A DNA stretch of 13,186 bases, taken from the NCBI GenBank assembly GCA_964426155.1, contig CAYROY010000046.1, positions 1-13,186 of the forward strand, read 5' to 3'. The notes under the pieces were generated by a model. It made no database searches. It saw nothing but the letters and a program-made list of their open reading frames with translations, and was not told where the DNA came from. Below are positions 1-7,751 of the stretch, in pieces. The position numbers and the translations under genes were made by a program. Position 1 is the first letter of the stretch. Each line of letters starts with the position of its first letter. The DNA is from M55B120 sp964426155. Lineage in GTDB: Bacteria > Actinomycetota > Humimicrobiia > Humimicrobiales > Humimicrobiaceae.

Positions 1-312
1 CCCGGAGGATATGCACCGGATAAGATGAGGCTGAACAAAGAAATGGTAAAGCTTCTAAAAAATGCTTTTGACAGGTGCAAGGTAATAGGTGCAATCTGCC
101 ACGGCGGCTGGATGCTTGCAGAAGCAGACATCTGCAGAGATAAAAATGTCACCGGATACATTGCCATCGCTACTGACCTTAAGAATGCAGGAGGAAAATA
201 TATTGACAGGGAGGTAGTGGTAGACGGAAATCTCGTGACTTCGAGGATGCCTGCGGATCTACCTGCTTTCTGCAGGGATATACTTGTACTGGTAAAAGCC
301 TACGAAAAATAA
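1..312 (+). CDS. DJ-1/PfpI family protein, C-terminal part (5' end outside window)
   Basis: The frame is open from base 1, beginning P-G-G-Y-A-P-D-K, so the gene starts before the window and the ATG at 25 is internal; 103 residues are visible. The motif AICHGG (visible residues 31-36) is the nucleophile elbow of the DJ-1/PfpI superfamily, with C33 followed by H34. The tail, with VVDGNLVTSR and PADLPAFCRDIL, closely follows the PfpI/YhbO branch. Known members act as intracellular proteases, deglycases or stress chaperones in the cytoplasm; which activity this one has cannot be read from the sequence. The upstream acidic residue that completes the active site lies outside the window. It is the only plus-strand gene and ends 68 bases from the end of the convergent radical SAM gene. 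The family call is secure and the substrate is unknown. Confidence 0.9.
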   Translation, partial: PGGYAPDKMRLNKEMVKLLKNAFDRCKVIGAICHGGWMLAEADICRDKNVTGYIAIATDLKNAGGKYIDREVVVDGNLVTSRMPADLPAFCRDILVLVKAYEK

Positions 313-380
313 GAATATTATAGACAAAAAAATTTCCTTAAAATATTCTCCTGTCCGGGATTGGTATGACTATAAATTCA

Positions 381-1487
381 TCAATTGGATATTGAGTCAG
401 CTATATTTTTAAAAATATCCAGGGTGGAACTATAAAACATCTTCCATCCTGAACATAAGGTGGACAATTTCCTTGATTGACCTGTAATATAATTGCGGTG
501 CTTAAGGCAGTCCCCATAACAGAATTTAAGATAAGGACATGAATTACATAAGAAACTATATTGTGATTTTGCCTTTCCAAAATCAATATAGGTATCAGAA
601 TTAAGAATTTCATCAAAGCTATTACTTGCAATATTGCCGAGCTTTAATTCTTTTCTTACAAAGAAATCACAGGGATATACATCACCATTATGTTCTATAA
701 CCAGGTAATGATTACAGTTATTCTCCATACTGCACATAGATGTACTTCTTCCGGTTAGTCTATTAATTATAGAGTCAAAAAGTCTAATAGATATCCTATT
801 TATATCCCTGGGATACCACTGATTAAAAAGTTCTATGAGAAATCTTCCCCATTGTTCACCATTTATTGAAAAGTACTTTAAGCTCCCGTTACTATCAAAC
901 TCTACACAGGGAATATATTGATGAAAATAAAAGCCCATATCAACCAGAAAATGGTAGATCTCTTTTGCCTTGTCCACATTAAAATCATTTACCAGAACCA
1001 GTATATTAAATTCTACGTTATTTTTTTTAAGTAGTTCAATTCCTTTCATTACCCTGGTAAAACTCCCCCTTCCGCTTGCTGTCTTCCTGTAGTGGTCATG
1101 AATATACCTGGGGCCATCGATGCTCACTCCAACCAGAAAATTATATTCTGAGAGAAACCCTGCAAGACTTTCGTTTATAAGAGTGCCATTTGTTTGGAGT
1201 CCGTTGGAAATCATACTTCCTGGTTTTGCATATTTTTTCTGTAGCTTAACTACTTTTTTAAAAAAATCAAGCCCCATGAGGGTCGGCTCTCCTCCCTGCC
1301 AACCAAAGGTATATGGTTTCTGCGGAGTACTCATATATAAAGATATCAATTTCTCCAGGGTAGCATCTGACATCCTGTGGATTTTAGTTTCAGGATAAAG
1401 AAGTAGTTTTTCAAGGTAGAAACAGTAAGTGCATCTTAGATTACAGTCTGCCGAGGTTGGTTTTATAAGTAGTGAGAAACCTTTCAT
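381..1487 (-). CDS. Radical SAM/SPASM protein, anaerobic sulfatase-maturating enzyme (anSME) family
   Basis: This 368-residue protein resembles enzymes that oxidise a Cys or Ser in a sulfatase to formylglycine without oxygen. The radical SAM cluster motif CxxxCxxC is C15, C19, C22, followed by GWQGGEPTL (62-70) for SAM binding. The C-terminal SPASM part keeps eight cysteines (C252, C258, C273, C314, C317, C323, C327, C345) with the spacing known for the two auxiliary 4Fe-4S clusters of the Clostridium perfringens enzyme. D274, directly after C273, matches the Asp proposed there as the base. The ATG at 1487 has AGAAGG about seven bases upstream. No sulfatase lies in the window, so the client is unknown; a peptide-modifying SPASM enzyme is the alternative. 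Sampled stretches are clearly more AT-rich than the neighbouring housekeeping genes, which hints at separate ancestry. Confidence 0.87.
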   Translation of the reverse strand: MKGFSLLIKPTSADCNLRCTYCFYLEKLLLYPETKIHRMSDATLEKLISLYMSTPQKPYTFGWQGGEPTLMGLDFFKKVVKLQKKYAKPGSMISNGLQTNGTLINESLAGFLSEYNFLVGVSIDGPRYIHDHYRKTASGRGSFTRVMKGIELLKKNNVEFNILVLVNDFNVDKAKEIYHFLVDMGFYFHQYIPCVEFDSNGSLKYFSINGEQWGRFLIELFNQWYPRDINRISIRLFDSIINRLTGRSTSMCSMENNCNHYLVIEHNGDVYPCDFFVRKELKLGNIASNSFDEILNSDTYIDFGKAKSQYSFLCNSCPYLKFCYGDCLKHRNYITGQSRKLSTLCSGWKMFYSSTLDIFKNIADSISN

Positions 1488-1625
1488 AATAAAACCTTCT
1501 AATCTTAATTACTTTTTCTTTTTCTTTCAGAATCTGTCAAAATTTCCTACTGGTCCTTCCTATTTCTGTATTCTTTAATTCTTAAATGTAATATCTACAA
1601 GCAGAACCCTATTCATTTCATATTA

Positions 1626-1657
1626 AAATAGATAAATAATTTTTCATTATTCTATTT
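1626..1657 (-). terminator. AT-rich hairpin at the end of leuS, possible weak terminator
   Basis: On the minus strand AAATAGA and ATAAT pair with ATTAT and TCTATTT around a GAAAA loop, with a three-base bulge (TTA) on the 3' side, and the stem runs into a short T tract. The 5' arm contains the leuS stop codon. The stem has almost no G-C pairs, so its strength is doubtful. It sits where the obg-leuS transcript would be expected to end, before the radical SAM gene. Confidence 0.33.
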
Positions 1658-4159
1658 CACTACTATATTTACCAGTTTATCAGGTATAATAATCGTCTTT
1701 ATTATCTCATTTCCGTCGGTAAATCTTTTTACTCTAGCAGAAGAAAGGGCCAGGCTCACCAGTTCCTTTCCGGGTGTCCCGGCAGATACATCAAACCTGT
1801 CCCTTAACTTCCCGTTTACCTGAAAAACGACTGTGACCATCTCTTTTCTTGCTATATCAGTATCATATTCCGGCCATCTGGTCCGGTGAATACTGCCGGC
1901 ATTGCCTGACACTTCCCAGAGCTCCTCTGTTATAAAAGGTGCTATTGGAGAAAGAAGCATAAGCAGTTTATCGTTTAATTCCTTTACCAGTACCGGATCC
2001 TTGCGGGAATCCTCTACTTCCTCCTCATATTTATAAATCGAATTGACCATTTCCATTATGGCGCTTATCGCAGTATTGAAATTAAACCTTTCAAGTATAT
2101 CTTCCGTAACCTTTTTAATAGTCTGATGAAGTTTTCTGTATAAATCTTTTTCTGCATTGCCAGAAGCCATCAGATGTTTTTTTACATTTTCATCGCCCGG
2201 GGGCATTCTTTCCAGAAACTCTGCCATTGAGCATGAAAGCCTCCAGAGCCTGGATAAAAATCTGCTGGCTCCCTCAACACCGCTGTCACTCCAATCAACA
2301 GGACTGTCAGCAGGCCCGACAAATAATATGTAAAGCCTTAATGTATCAGCTCCGTATTTATTATACACTTCTGAAGGATTTACAAGATTACCCCTGGACT
2401 TTGACATTCTCTTGCCGCCGAGGTTTACTACGCCATGCGGAAAATATTTTATAAACGGTTCCTTCTGATCTATAAGTCCTGCATCATAGAGCACCTTGGT
2501 GAAAAATCTGGAGTATATAAGGTGCATGGTAGCATGTTCGATACCGCCTATATACTGGTCAACAGGCATCCAGTATTCAACATCTTCCCTGTTGAATGGA
2601 ACTTTTTTTTCATGGGGGCTGCAGTATCTTAGAAAATACCAGGAAGAGCAGACAAATGTATCCATAGTATCTGTTTCCCTTCTGGCATCTCCGCCGCATA
2701 CAGGGCATTTAGTATTTACAAAATCTTCGCTGTAGTAAAGAGGAGAGAGTCCTGTGGGTCTAAAATCAACATTATCTGGCAGTATTACAGGCAGATCCTT
2801 TTCAGGAACAGGGACAATCCCGCACTTTTTACAGTATACAACAGGTATGGGGGCTCCCCAGTATCTCTGCCTTGATATCAGCCAGTCCCTAAGCTTATAG
2901 TTGACCTCTGCCCTGCCAATATTATTTTCTTCAAGGTAGTGTGTTATTCTTTTTATCCCCTCCTTTGAATCAAGGCCGTCAAATTGACCAGAATTTACCA
3001 TTATGCCTTCTCCTATAAATGCACTTTCAGAAGTCCGGTGCTTTTTACCGTCAGGGGATATTACTTCCACTATATCGATATTGTACTTTCTGGCAAACTC
3101 GAAATCCCTTTCATCATGGGCAGGCACAGCCATTATTGCTCCCGTTCCATATTCGAGAAGTACATAATTTGCTATCCATACTGGTATCCTTTTCCCGTTC
3201 AGCGGATTTATCATGTACCTTCCCGTAAAACATCCGATTTTCTCTGTTTCAGCTGCTCCCCTTTCGATATCACTCTGTGATAGGATAACTGCTTTTGTCC
3301 TCTCGACCTCTTTCTTATATTCCGGGTCCTTTACTATTTTACCGACAAGCTCATGCTCCGGTGCAAGTATAAAGAAAGTGGCTCCAAAAAGCGTATCCGG
3401 CCTGGTGGTGAATACAGGGATTGAGATATCTTCACTGCCATCAAGCTTAAAATATACGATGGCCCCCTCGCTCCTGCCTATCCAGTTCTTCTGAATGGTA
3501 AGCACTCTTTCCGGCCATCCGTCTTTTATAAGCTCCATATCATCCAGAAGCCTCTGGGCATAATCTGTTATCTTAAAGAACCACTGGGAAAGGACCCTTT
3601 TCTCGACTATACTGTCACACCTCTCGCACCTGCCTCCTATAACCTGTTCATTTGCAAGTACTGTCTGGCATGAATTGCACCAGTTTACAGGAGCCTGTTT
3701 CTTCTCGGCAAGACCCGTCCTGTAAAGCAGCAGGAAAAGCCACTGCGTCCATTTATAATATCCAGGTTCCGAAGTTATTATTTCATCAGAAAAATCATAG
3801 CTCATACCCATTCTCTTCAGGGCTGACCTCATTTTATCAATATTTGCCATTGTGCTGACACTGGGGTGGTCACCCTTTTTTATTGCTGCATTTTCTGCTG
3901 GAAGGCCGAAGGCATCAAACCCTATGGGATGAAGTACATTATGGCCTTTCCTTGACATGATCCTCGCCACTACATCCCCTATGGTATAATTTCTTGCGTG
4001 GCCCATGTGCGGTTCCCCTGAAGGATATGGAAACATCTCAAGTATGTAATATTTGGGATCAGATCTATCGGTCTTGAGGGAAAAGATCTTTTCTTTTTCC
4101 CATTTCTTTATCATCTTATCTTCAATCTTTTTTGGACTGTATTTCCCTCTATCTTGCAT
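1652..4159 (-). CDS. leuS: Leucyl-tRNA synthetase
   Basis: Cytoplasmic class I synthetase that attaches leucine to tRNA-Leu; 835 residues is a normal bacterial length. The HIGH-type signature is HMGH (51-54), preceded by MFPYPSG. A zinc-binding-type cysteine cluster lies at C161, C164, C178, C181. The CP1 editing domain shows TTRPDT (251-256) and GTGAIMAVPAHDERDF (338-353), with the Asp used in hydrolysing mischarged tRNA. The catalytic half resumes with DWLISRQRYWGAPIP, and the KMSKS loop is RMSKS (584-588). The anticodon-binding and C-terminal domains end the protein. It is the last gene of the cluster, 68 bases after rsfS. GGAAGG lies about 13 bases before the ATG, rather far, but no better start is visible. 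The gap is too short for a T-box leader, the common control of Firmicutes leuS genes. No truncation is seen. Confidence 0.98.
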   Translation of the reverse strand: MQDRGKYSPKKIEDKMIKKWEKEKIFSLKTDRSDPKYYILEMFPYPSGEPHMGHARNYTIGDVVARIMSRKGHNVLHPIGFDAFGLPAENAAIKKGDHPSVSTMANIDKMRSALKRMGMSYDFSDEIITSEPGYYKWTQWLFLLLYRTGLAEKKQAPVNWCNSCQTVLANEQVIGGRCERCDSIVEKRVLSQWFFKITDYAQRLLDDMELIKDGWPERVLTIQKNWIGRSEGAIVYFKLDGSEDISIPVFTTRPDTLFGATFFILAPEHELVGKIVKDPEYKKEVERTKAVILSQSDIERGAAETEKIGCFTGRYMINPLNGKRIPVWIANYVLLEYGTGAIMAVPAHDERDFEFARKYNIDIVEVISPDGKKHRTSESAFIGEGIMVNSGQFDGLDSKEGIKRITHYLEENNIGRAEVNYKLRDWLISRQRYWGAPIPVVYCKKCGIVPVPEKDLPVILPDNVDFRPTGLSPLYYSEDFVNTKCPVCGGDARRETDTMDTFVCSSWYFLRYCSPHEKKVPFNREDVEYWMPVDQYIGGIEHATMHLIYSRFFTKVLYDAGLIDQKEPFIKYFPHGVVNLGGKRMSKSRGNLVNPSEVYNKYGADTLRLYILFVGPADSPVDWSDSGVEGASRFLSRLWRLSCSMAEFLERMPPGDENVKKHLMASGNAEKDLYRKLHQTIKKVTEDILERFNFNTAISAIMEMVNSIYKYEEEVEDSRKDPVLVKELNDKLLMLLSPIAPFITEELWEVSGNAGSIHRTRWPEYDTDIARKEMVTVVFQVNGKLRDRFDVSAGTPGKELVSLALSSARVKRFTDGNEIIKTIIIPDKLVNIVVK

Positions 4160-4227
4160 ATTTTCTTTTGTACCTTCCTTTTAAAGATTTGATTTATTTA
4201 CACATACCTTTGACCGGGGGCTATGAT

Positions 4228-4626
4228 TCAGTCCCGCTTCAGCTCTTTTGAATCTTTCCACAGTCTTTCGAGGTCATAAAAATTTCTTATATCTTCTGTG
4301 AAGATATGGATCACGAAATCATCATAATCTACCAGTATCCAGGTTCCTTCCGAACTTCCTGCAACATTTTCAGGATAGAAACCGTCCTTCTTAAGACCCA
4401 TGCAAATATCCTGCTGGATCCTTTTAGTGAGCCTTGTATTTTTTGCACCGATTATAATGAAATAATCAGTTATTATAAGCCTGGAGCGCATATCCAGTAT
4501 TTTGATATAATCTGCTTTCCGATCATCTGCAATCTTAGCAGCAGTCTTTACTGCTTTGAGTATCTTATCCGAAATTATCTTTTTTTTGCCGACTTTTTTT
4601 TCTTTCTGTCCTGTATTATTTGTCAC
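4228..4626 (-). CDS. rsfS: Ribosomal silencing factor RsfS
   Basis: A 132-residue protein of the RsfS/YbeB/Iojap family, which binds ribosomal protein L14 on the large subunit and blocks subunit joining under starvation. Family marks are the run ADYIKILDMR (about 39-48), TDYFIII, and the C-terminal block GTWILVDYDDFVIHIF with FYDLERLW. The start is GTG, whose first two bases overlap the TGA stop of the LCP gene; no ATG, GTG or TTG lies in frame between it and the conserved core, so the unusual start is likely real. Translation is probably coupled, since only a GGGGAG about 15 bases away could act as ribosome-binding site. The first 20 or so residues are a lysine-rich extension not needed by the family fold, written with two runs of eight A. 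Confidence 0.96.
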   Translation of the reverse strand: MTNNTGQKEKKVGKKKIISDKILKAVKTAAKIADDRKADYIKILDMRSRLIITDYFIIIGAKNTRLTKRIQQDICMGLKKDGFYPENVAGSSEGTWILVDYDDFVIHIFTEDIRNFYDLERLWKDSKELKRD

Positions 4627-6506
4627 TGATTGGTATAATCACTCCCCAGTATGATAGTCATATCGACATCATCCACATTGTTATCAGATTTTTTTATAAC
4701 TCCTACCCCCAGCCTTTCCTGAATCTGCTGTGCAAAAGCTTCCATTTCTTCCTGGTCGGTATATATTATTATTTCTGTCTGTTTATAATCCCAGTTATCA
4801 GCATCCTTTACTTCTACTACTTCTATAACTTCATCTTCTGCATTAAAATGATCGACAAGTATATCCCTTACCGTCGCAGCCAGCATTCTTGTGCCTTCAC
4901 CGTTAAGAATGACTGTTTCTACTGTTCCGCCCACTTCAACTGTTTCTTCCCCTGTATCTTCCCCTGTTATCTGCTCCGGGTTGTAATCAGCACCTATTAT
5001 TATAATTATATCCGAAGCTGCAACCTCGTTTTCCTTTACTATTATCTCGCCTGCTCCGAGTATTTCCTTTAACTCATTGGCCGCATTCATAACACCGGCA
5101 TCGTCCGATGTATATACGAGTATCTCGGTAGCTGCGTAATTAAAATTATCGGCATTTCCTATGCCTCCTTCTTCCTGTGAAGGTACGTAAAACTTCTTCT
5201 TCCCGCTCTGGTATGCATAGGTTCCGGAATTAAGAAGTGCCGATATCTCTCCTGCTATACCAGGAGTCCCTACCCCATTCAATATTATAACATCAACTGT
5301 CTCTTCAGCTTCTGCTATTTCAACCGAAGGTGCCTGCTCCTTATGAAAAAGCTCTGAAAGCCCCGAAACATCAGGAAGATATACAATTCCTTCTCCTTCA
5401 AGTTCTGTAGAGGAAGCTTCCAGGGTATATACTATATTTTTCTCCTCTTTTATGTTTGAAAATGTTGAAAAAAGCTTCAGAAGTTCTTCCAGGCTGAGAT
5501 CAGAATCAATAAGATCTTTTATAAGGTTTACATTGCCTGTAAGGTCATCCTCGTCCTCTCCCACAATCTTTAATATTATGGTGTCTACGACCTTCTTCTG
5601 CATCTTCATATCTTCAAGAGGTATATCTTCTTCTATGCCGCTAAAATATTTTAAGAGATTTAAGGCCTCCCGGCCATCAAGAATATTTACGCCGGGTTCA
5701 AGGTTAAACGTGCCTCCTTCAGAATAATCATTTATGGTATATGCCTTATCCAGCTCCATCTCGATCCCTCCGAGTTTATCTACTACACCCGATACATCCA
5801 TCAGGATATAACAATCTACCTCCATGTCCATACCGAGGCCCTTCTCGAGGGTAAGACCAAGAAGATCCATCCCTCCTATGCCTGCCGATCTACCTACCAG
5901 CTCGGCACCTATGCCCGGTACATCCATCAGTGTCTTGACAGGTACACATAGCGATCTTGACTCATCAGCAGCGCTGTAATAGCTTATAAATATTATTGAA
6001 TTTATATCAGGTTCCAGAAAGTCTTCCCCGGAACCAGCAAATATAACGTTAATATCCTCGCCCAGCTCCAGAGACGCTGGTACTACTATGCCCTCTTCTT
6101 CTTCCGCTGAAACCTCTGTACTGCTGAAGAACCTGTTTTTTATCCACCTGTATCCAAACACGATTCCTGCTGCAACCACTACTATTATTAAAAGTATTGC
6201 AAGAGAAGTATAAATCAGTTTCCTTCTTTTCCTTTTCTCCCTTATTCTGCTGGACCTGTAGCCTTGTTCCTCTACATCTTCACCTGAATGATCCTCAAAT
6301 TCAAAATCTTCATCTTTGAAGAAATCTTCATTAAAATCATCTTTATTCTCATTCCGGGCAGGATTTCTACCTTCTTTTCCACTTCTACCCTCATCCCTGT
6401 ATTCACCGCGATTTTCATATTCTCTGAATAAATCCTCTCTGTCATTTAAATCCTGGCCGTCATCCCGGTAGTCATCATCTTTACCATTTCCATAATCAAA
6501 AGGCAT
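4623..6506 (-). CDS. LytR-CpsA-Psr-like membrane protein with degenerate LCP domain and two LytR_C domains
   Basis: A 627-residue protein in the position usually held by a LytR-type wall-polymer ligase. Residues 1-96 are a highly charged, Asp/Glu/Arg-rich cytoplasmic tail; 97-119 is one membrane segment; the rest should be outside. Residues 152-315 keep the LCP outline (INVIFAGSG, a DxxSIIFIS strand, VDKLGGIEMELDKAY, LDGREALNLLKY) but not its arginines: the usual PRD site reads PVKT (189-192), and the YxRxR and RxQRQ sites read LKYFSG and MKMQKK. Phosphotransferase activity is therefore doubtful. Two LytR_C-type domains follow, near 404-508 and 529-624, each starting V-x-x-I-L-N-G. The ATG at 6506 was chosen because GGAGGT lies eight bases upstream; a TTG at 6512 would sit only three bases from GGAGG. 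It begins two bases after the yqeK stop and overlaps rsfS by four bases. Confidence 0.85.
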   Translation of the reverse strand: MPFDYGNGKDDDYRDDGQDLNDREDLFREYENRGEYRDEGRSGKEGRNPARNENKDDFNEDFFKDEDFEFEDHSGEDVEEQGYRSSRIREKRKRRKLIYTSLAILLIIVVVAAGIVFGYRWIKNRFFSSTEVSAEEEEGIVVPASLELGEDINVIFAGSGEDFLEPDINSIIFISYYSAADESRSLCVPVKTLMDVPGIGAELVGRSAGIGGMDLLGLTLEKGLGMDMEVDCYILMDVSGVVDKLGGIEMELDKAYTINDYSEGGTFNLEPGVNILDGREALNLLKYFSGIEEDIPLEDMKMQKKVVDTIILKIVGEDEDDLTGNVNLIKDLIDSDLSLEELLKLFSTFSNIKEEKNIVYTLEASSTELEGEGIVYLPDVSGLSELFHKEQAPSVEIAEAEETVDVIILNGVGTPGIAGEISALLNSGTYAYQSGKKKFYVPSQEEGGIGNADNFNYAATEILVYTSDDAGVMNAANELKEILGAGEIIVKENEVAASDIIIIIGADYNPEQITGEDTGEETVEVGGTVETVILNGEGTRMLAATVRDILVDHFNAEDEVIEVVEVKDADNWDYKQTEIIIYTDQEEMEAFAQQIQERLGVGVIKKSDNNVDDVDMTIILGSDYTNQ

Positions 6507-6508
6507 AA

Positions 6509-7120
6509 TCAATTACCTCCACAAATATTATTCCATATCCTGCTGGTATCAGGATGCAGAAAACTATTTTTATTTATTACATATATTATAGTATTTTTAT
6601 AAACTTCTATTAAGCATAAATTTAAATTCTCTAAAGCGAGGCTCCTCAGCTTTTCCACCTTCTCATATTTTCTTCCCTTCTCTACCTTGTCAGCTATAAA
6701 TAATATCTTTTCCTCAACAGACATGTCGCAGGAGCCTATGGTATGATATTTTACCGACCGCAGTATCTTCTGATCCTTTATTCCAAAATCCCTTGAAATC
6801 AGAAAATCCCCCACAAAGCTGTGCAAAAGCGGCTTTAGGCTAAGTTCGAATTCACTGAGCCCGGGTGAGTGGACCCTTGCCAGCCGGGTAAGTTCATCCG
6901 TATCAAAGATCTTGCCATAATCATGGACAGCCGATGAGACGCAGAGTTCAAAAAGATCTATTTCTTTTATATGAGGTAATGCCATCTTCACAGCAAACTC
7001 CATGGTATTCACGGAATGGGCAAAGAGGTCCGGCTCCATGAGCTTTTCTAATTTTCGTACCAGATCCAGAAGATACTTTTTCTTGTCTTCACTCAGATCA
7101 AATTTTTTTATAAAGTCCAT
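6509..7120 (-). CDS. yqeK: YqeK-family HD-domain diadenosine tetraphosphatase
   Basis: A 203-residue soluble HD-domain hydrolase. The YqeK family cleaves Ap4A-type dinucleotides symmetrically to ADP, removing by-products of tRNA synthetases. The metal-site residues are visible in order: H35 (FAHSVN), H66-D67 in VHDYGK, H100 (LLHSFVGD), H126 in KYHTIGS and D144 in FIADKVE, followed by the expected K/R-rich stretch. The ATG at 7120 is preceded in frame by a stop codon, so no longer start exists. It overlaps the end of nadD by 23 bases and has no close ribosome-binding site, which suggests it is translated by coupling to nadD; GAAGGAG lies about 18-24 bases upstream inside nadD. The nadD-yqeK pairing is the classic neighbourhood of this family. 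Its final Gly-Gly codons double as the ribosome-binding site of the next gene. Confidence 0.94.
   Translation of the reverse strand: MDFIKKFDLSEDKKKYLLDLVRKLEKLMEPDLFAHSVNTMEFAVKMALPHIKEIDLFELCVSSAVHDYGKIFDTDELTRLARVHSPGLSEFELSLKPLLHSFVGDFLISRDFGIKDQKILRSVKYHTIGSCDMSVEEKILFIADKVEKGRKYEKVEKLRSLALENLNLCLIEVYKNTIIYVINKNSFLHPDTSRIWNNICGGN
6515..6520 (-). promoter_or_regulatory. Ribosome-binding site that fixes the LCP start
   Basis: GGAGGT on the minus strand lies inside the last codons of yqeK (Cys-Gly-Gly-Asn-stop), eight bases before the ATG at 6506. This spacing is good for that ATG and too tight for the TTG at 6512. Confidence 0.75.
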
Positions 7121-7724
7121 GTTTGAGTATATAGTTTTTTACTCCTTCGGGAACAAGATAATTTATAGACCTGCTGTTATTTATCCTTTTTCTTATATCT
7201 GTCGACGATATCGCCAGCGCAGGTATTTCCATTAAAAATATTTTCCTGTCGGCTTCCTCCACCGATCTGAAAAGAGTTGATTTAAGACTCTCTATCTTCG
7301 ATATATCATATCCCGGCCTGGTAGCTGCGATGAATTTAGCAAGAGCTACTATTTCATCTTTATCCTTCCAGGATAGTATTTCAAGTATTGCATCTGCGCC
7401 TGTTATGAAAAATAGTTCCATTTCCATTCCATATATCTTTCTTAACTGTTTTACGGTATCTATGGTATAGGACTTACCATTACGGTCTATTTCTATCCTT
7501 GATACAAAAAAACTGTTGTTTGAAGAGGTAGCGATCTCTGTCATAAGGTAACGGTCCTCTGCATCTGCAAGAAGGTCCTCTACTTTATGCGGCGGATCCC
7601 CGGTGGGTATAAATATTACCCTGCTAAGATCAAACTGGTCCAGTGCTTCCTGGGCAGTTACAAGATGTCCGTGATGTATGGGATTGAATGTCCCTCCCAT
7701 TATGCCTATTTTCTTATTCTCCAT
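7098..7724 (-). CDS. nadD: Nicotinate-nucleotide adenylyltransferase
   Basis: Cytoplasmic enzyme that joins nicotinate mononucleotide and ATP to give deamido-NAD, the adenylyl transfer step of NAD synthesis. From the ATG at 7724 it has 208 residues, a normal length. The nucleotidyltransferase signature GTFNPIHHGH is at 11-20, TGDPPHK at 41-47, and the second ATP-binding signature ISSTDIR at 172-178; the tail VPEGVKNYILKHGLY is also typical. A longer reading from TTG at 7742 adds six residues (LKKYKN) but has no ribosome-binding site and lies ahead of the usual family N-terminus, so I prefer the ATG, though its own site (GAAG, about 12 bases away) is weak. It follows proA after 27 bases and overlaps yqeK by 23 bases. 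Confidence 0.95.
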   Translation of the reverse strand: MENKKIGIMGGTFNPIHHGHLVTAQEALDQFDLSRVIFIPTGDPPHKVEDLLADAEDRYLMTEIATSSNNSFFVSRIEIDRNGKSYTIDTVKQLRKIYGMEMELFFITGADAILEILSWKDKDEIVALAKFIAATRPGYDISKIESLKSTLFRSVEEADRKIFLMEIPALAISSTDIRKRINNSRSINYLVPEGVKNYILKHGLYKKI

Positions 7725-7751
7725 ATTTTTATATTTCTTCAAAATAAATAA

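Noticed and set aside
312..349. Inverted repeat AGAATATT / AATATTCT between the two convergent genes as a terminator
   Set aside because: The stem is eight A/T-heavy pairs around a 22-base loop and is not followed by a T run in either direction; too weak to call.
401..631. 76-codon minus-strand frame as a small protein
   Set aside because: It is an out-of-frame shadow inside the radical SAM gene, where the other frame holds the conserved SPASM cysteines.
1535..1540. Perfect TTGACA upstream of the radical SAM gene as a -35 element
   Set aside because: No -10-like sequence lies 16-18 bases downstream on the minus strand; only A/G-rich sequence is there.
4620..5072. 150-codon plus-strand frame rich in F, Y, I and C resembling a membrane protein
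   Set aside because: It is antisense to the LytR_C part of the LCP gene; the apparent hydrophobicity comes from the complement of acidic codons.
6507..6512. TTG start for the LCP gene giving two extra residues
   Set aside because: The ribosome-binding site is only three bases from this TTG and well spaced from the ATG at 6506.
7725..7742. TTG start for nadD giving six extra residues
   Set aside because: There is no ribosome-binding site before it, and the family N-terminus fits the ATG at 7724.
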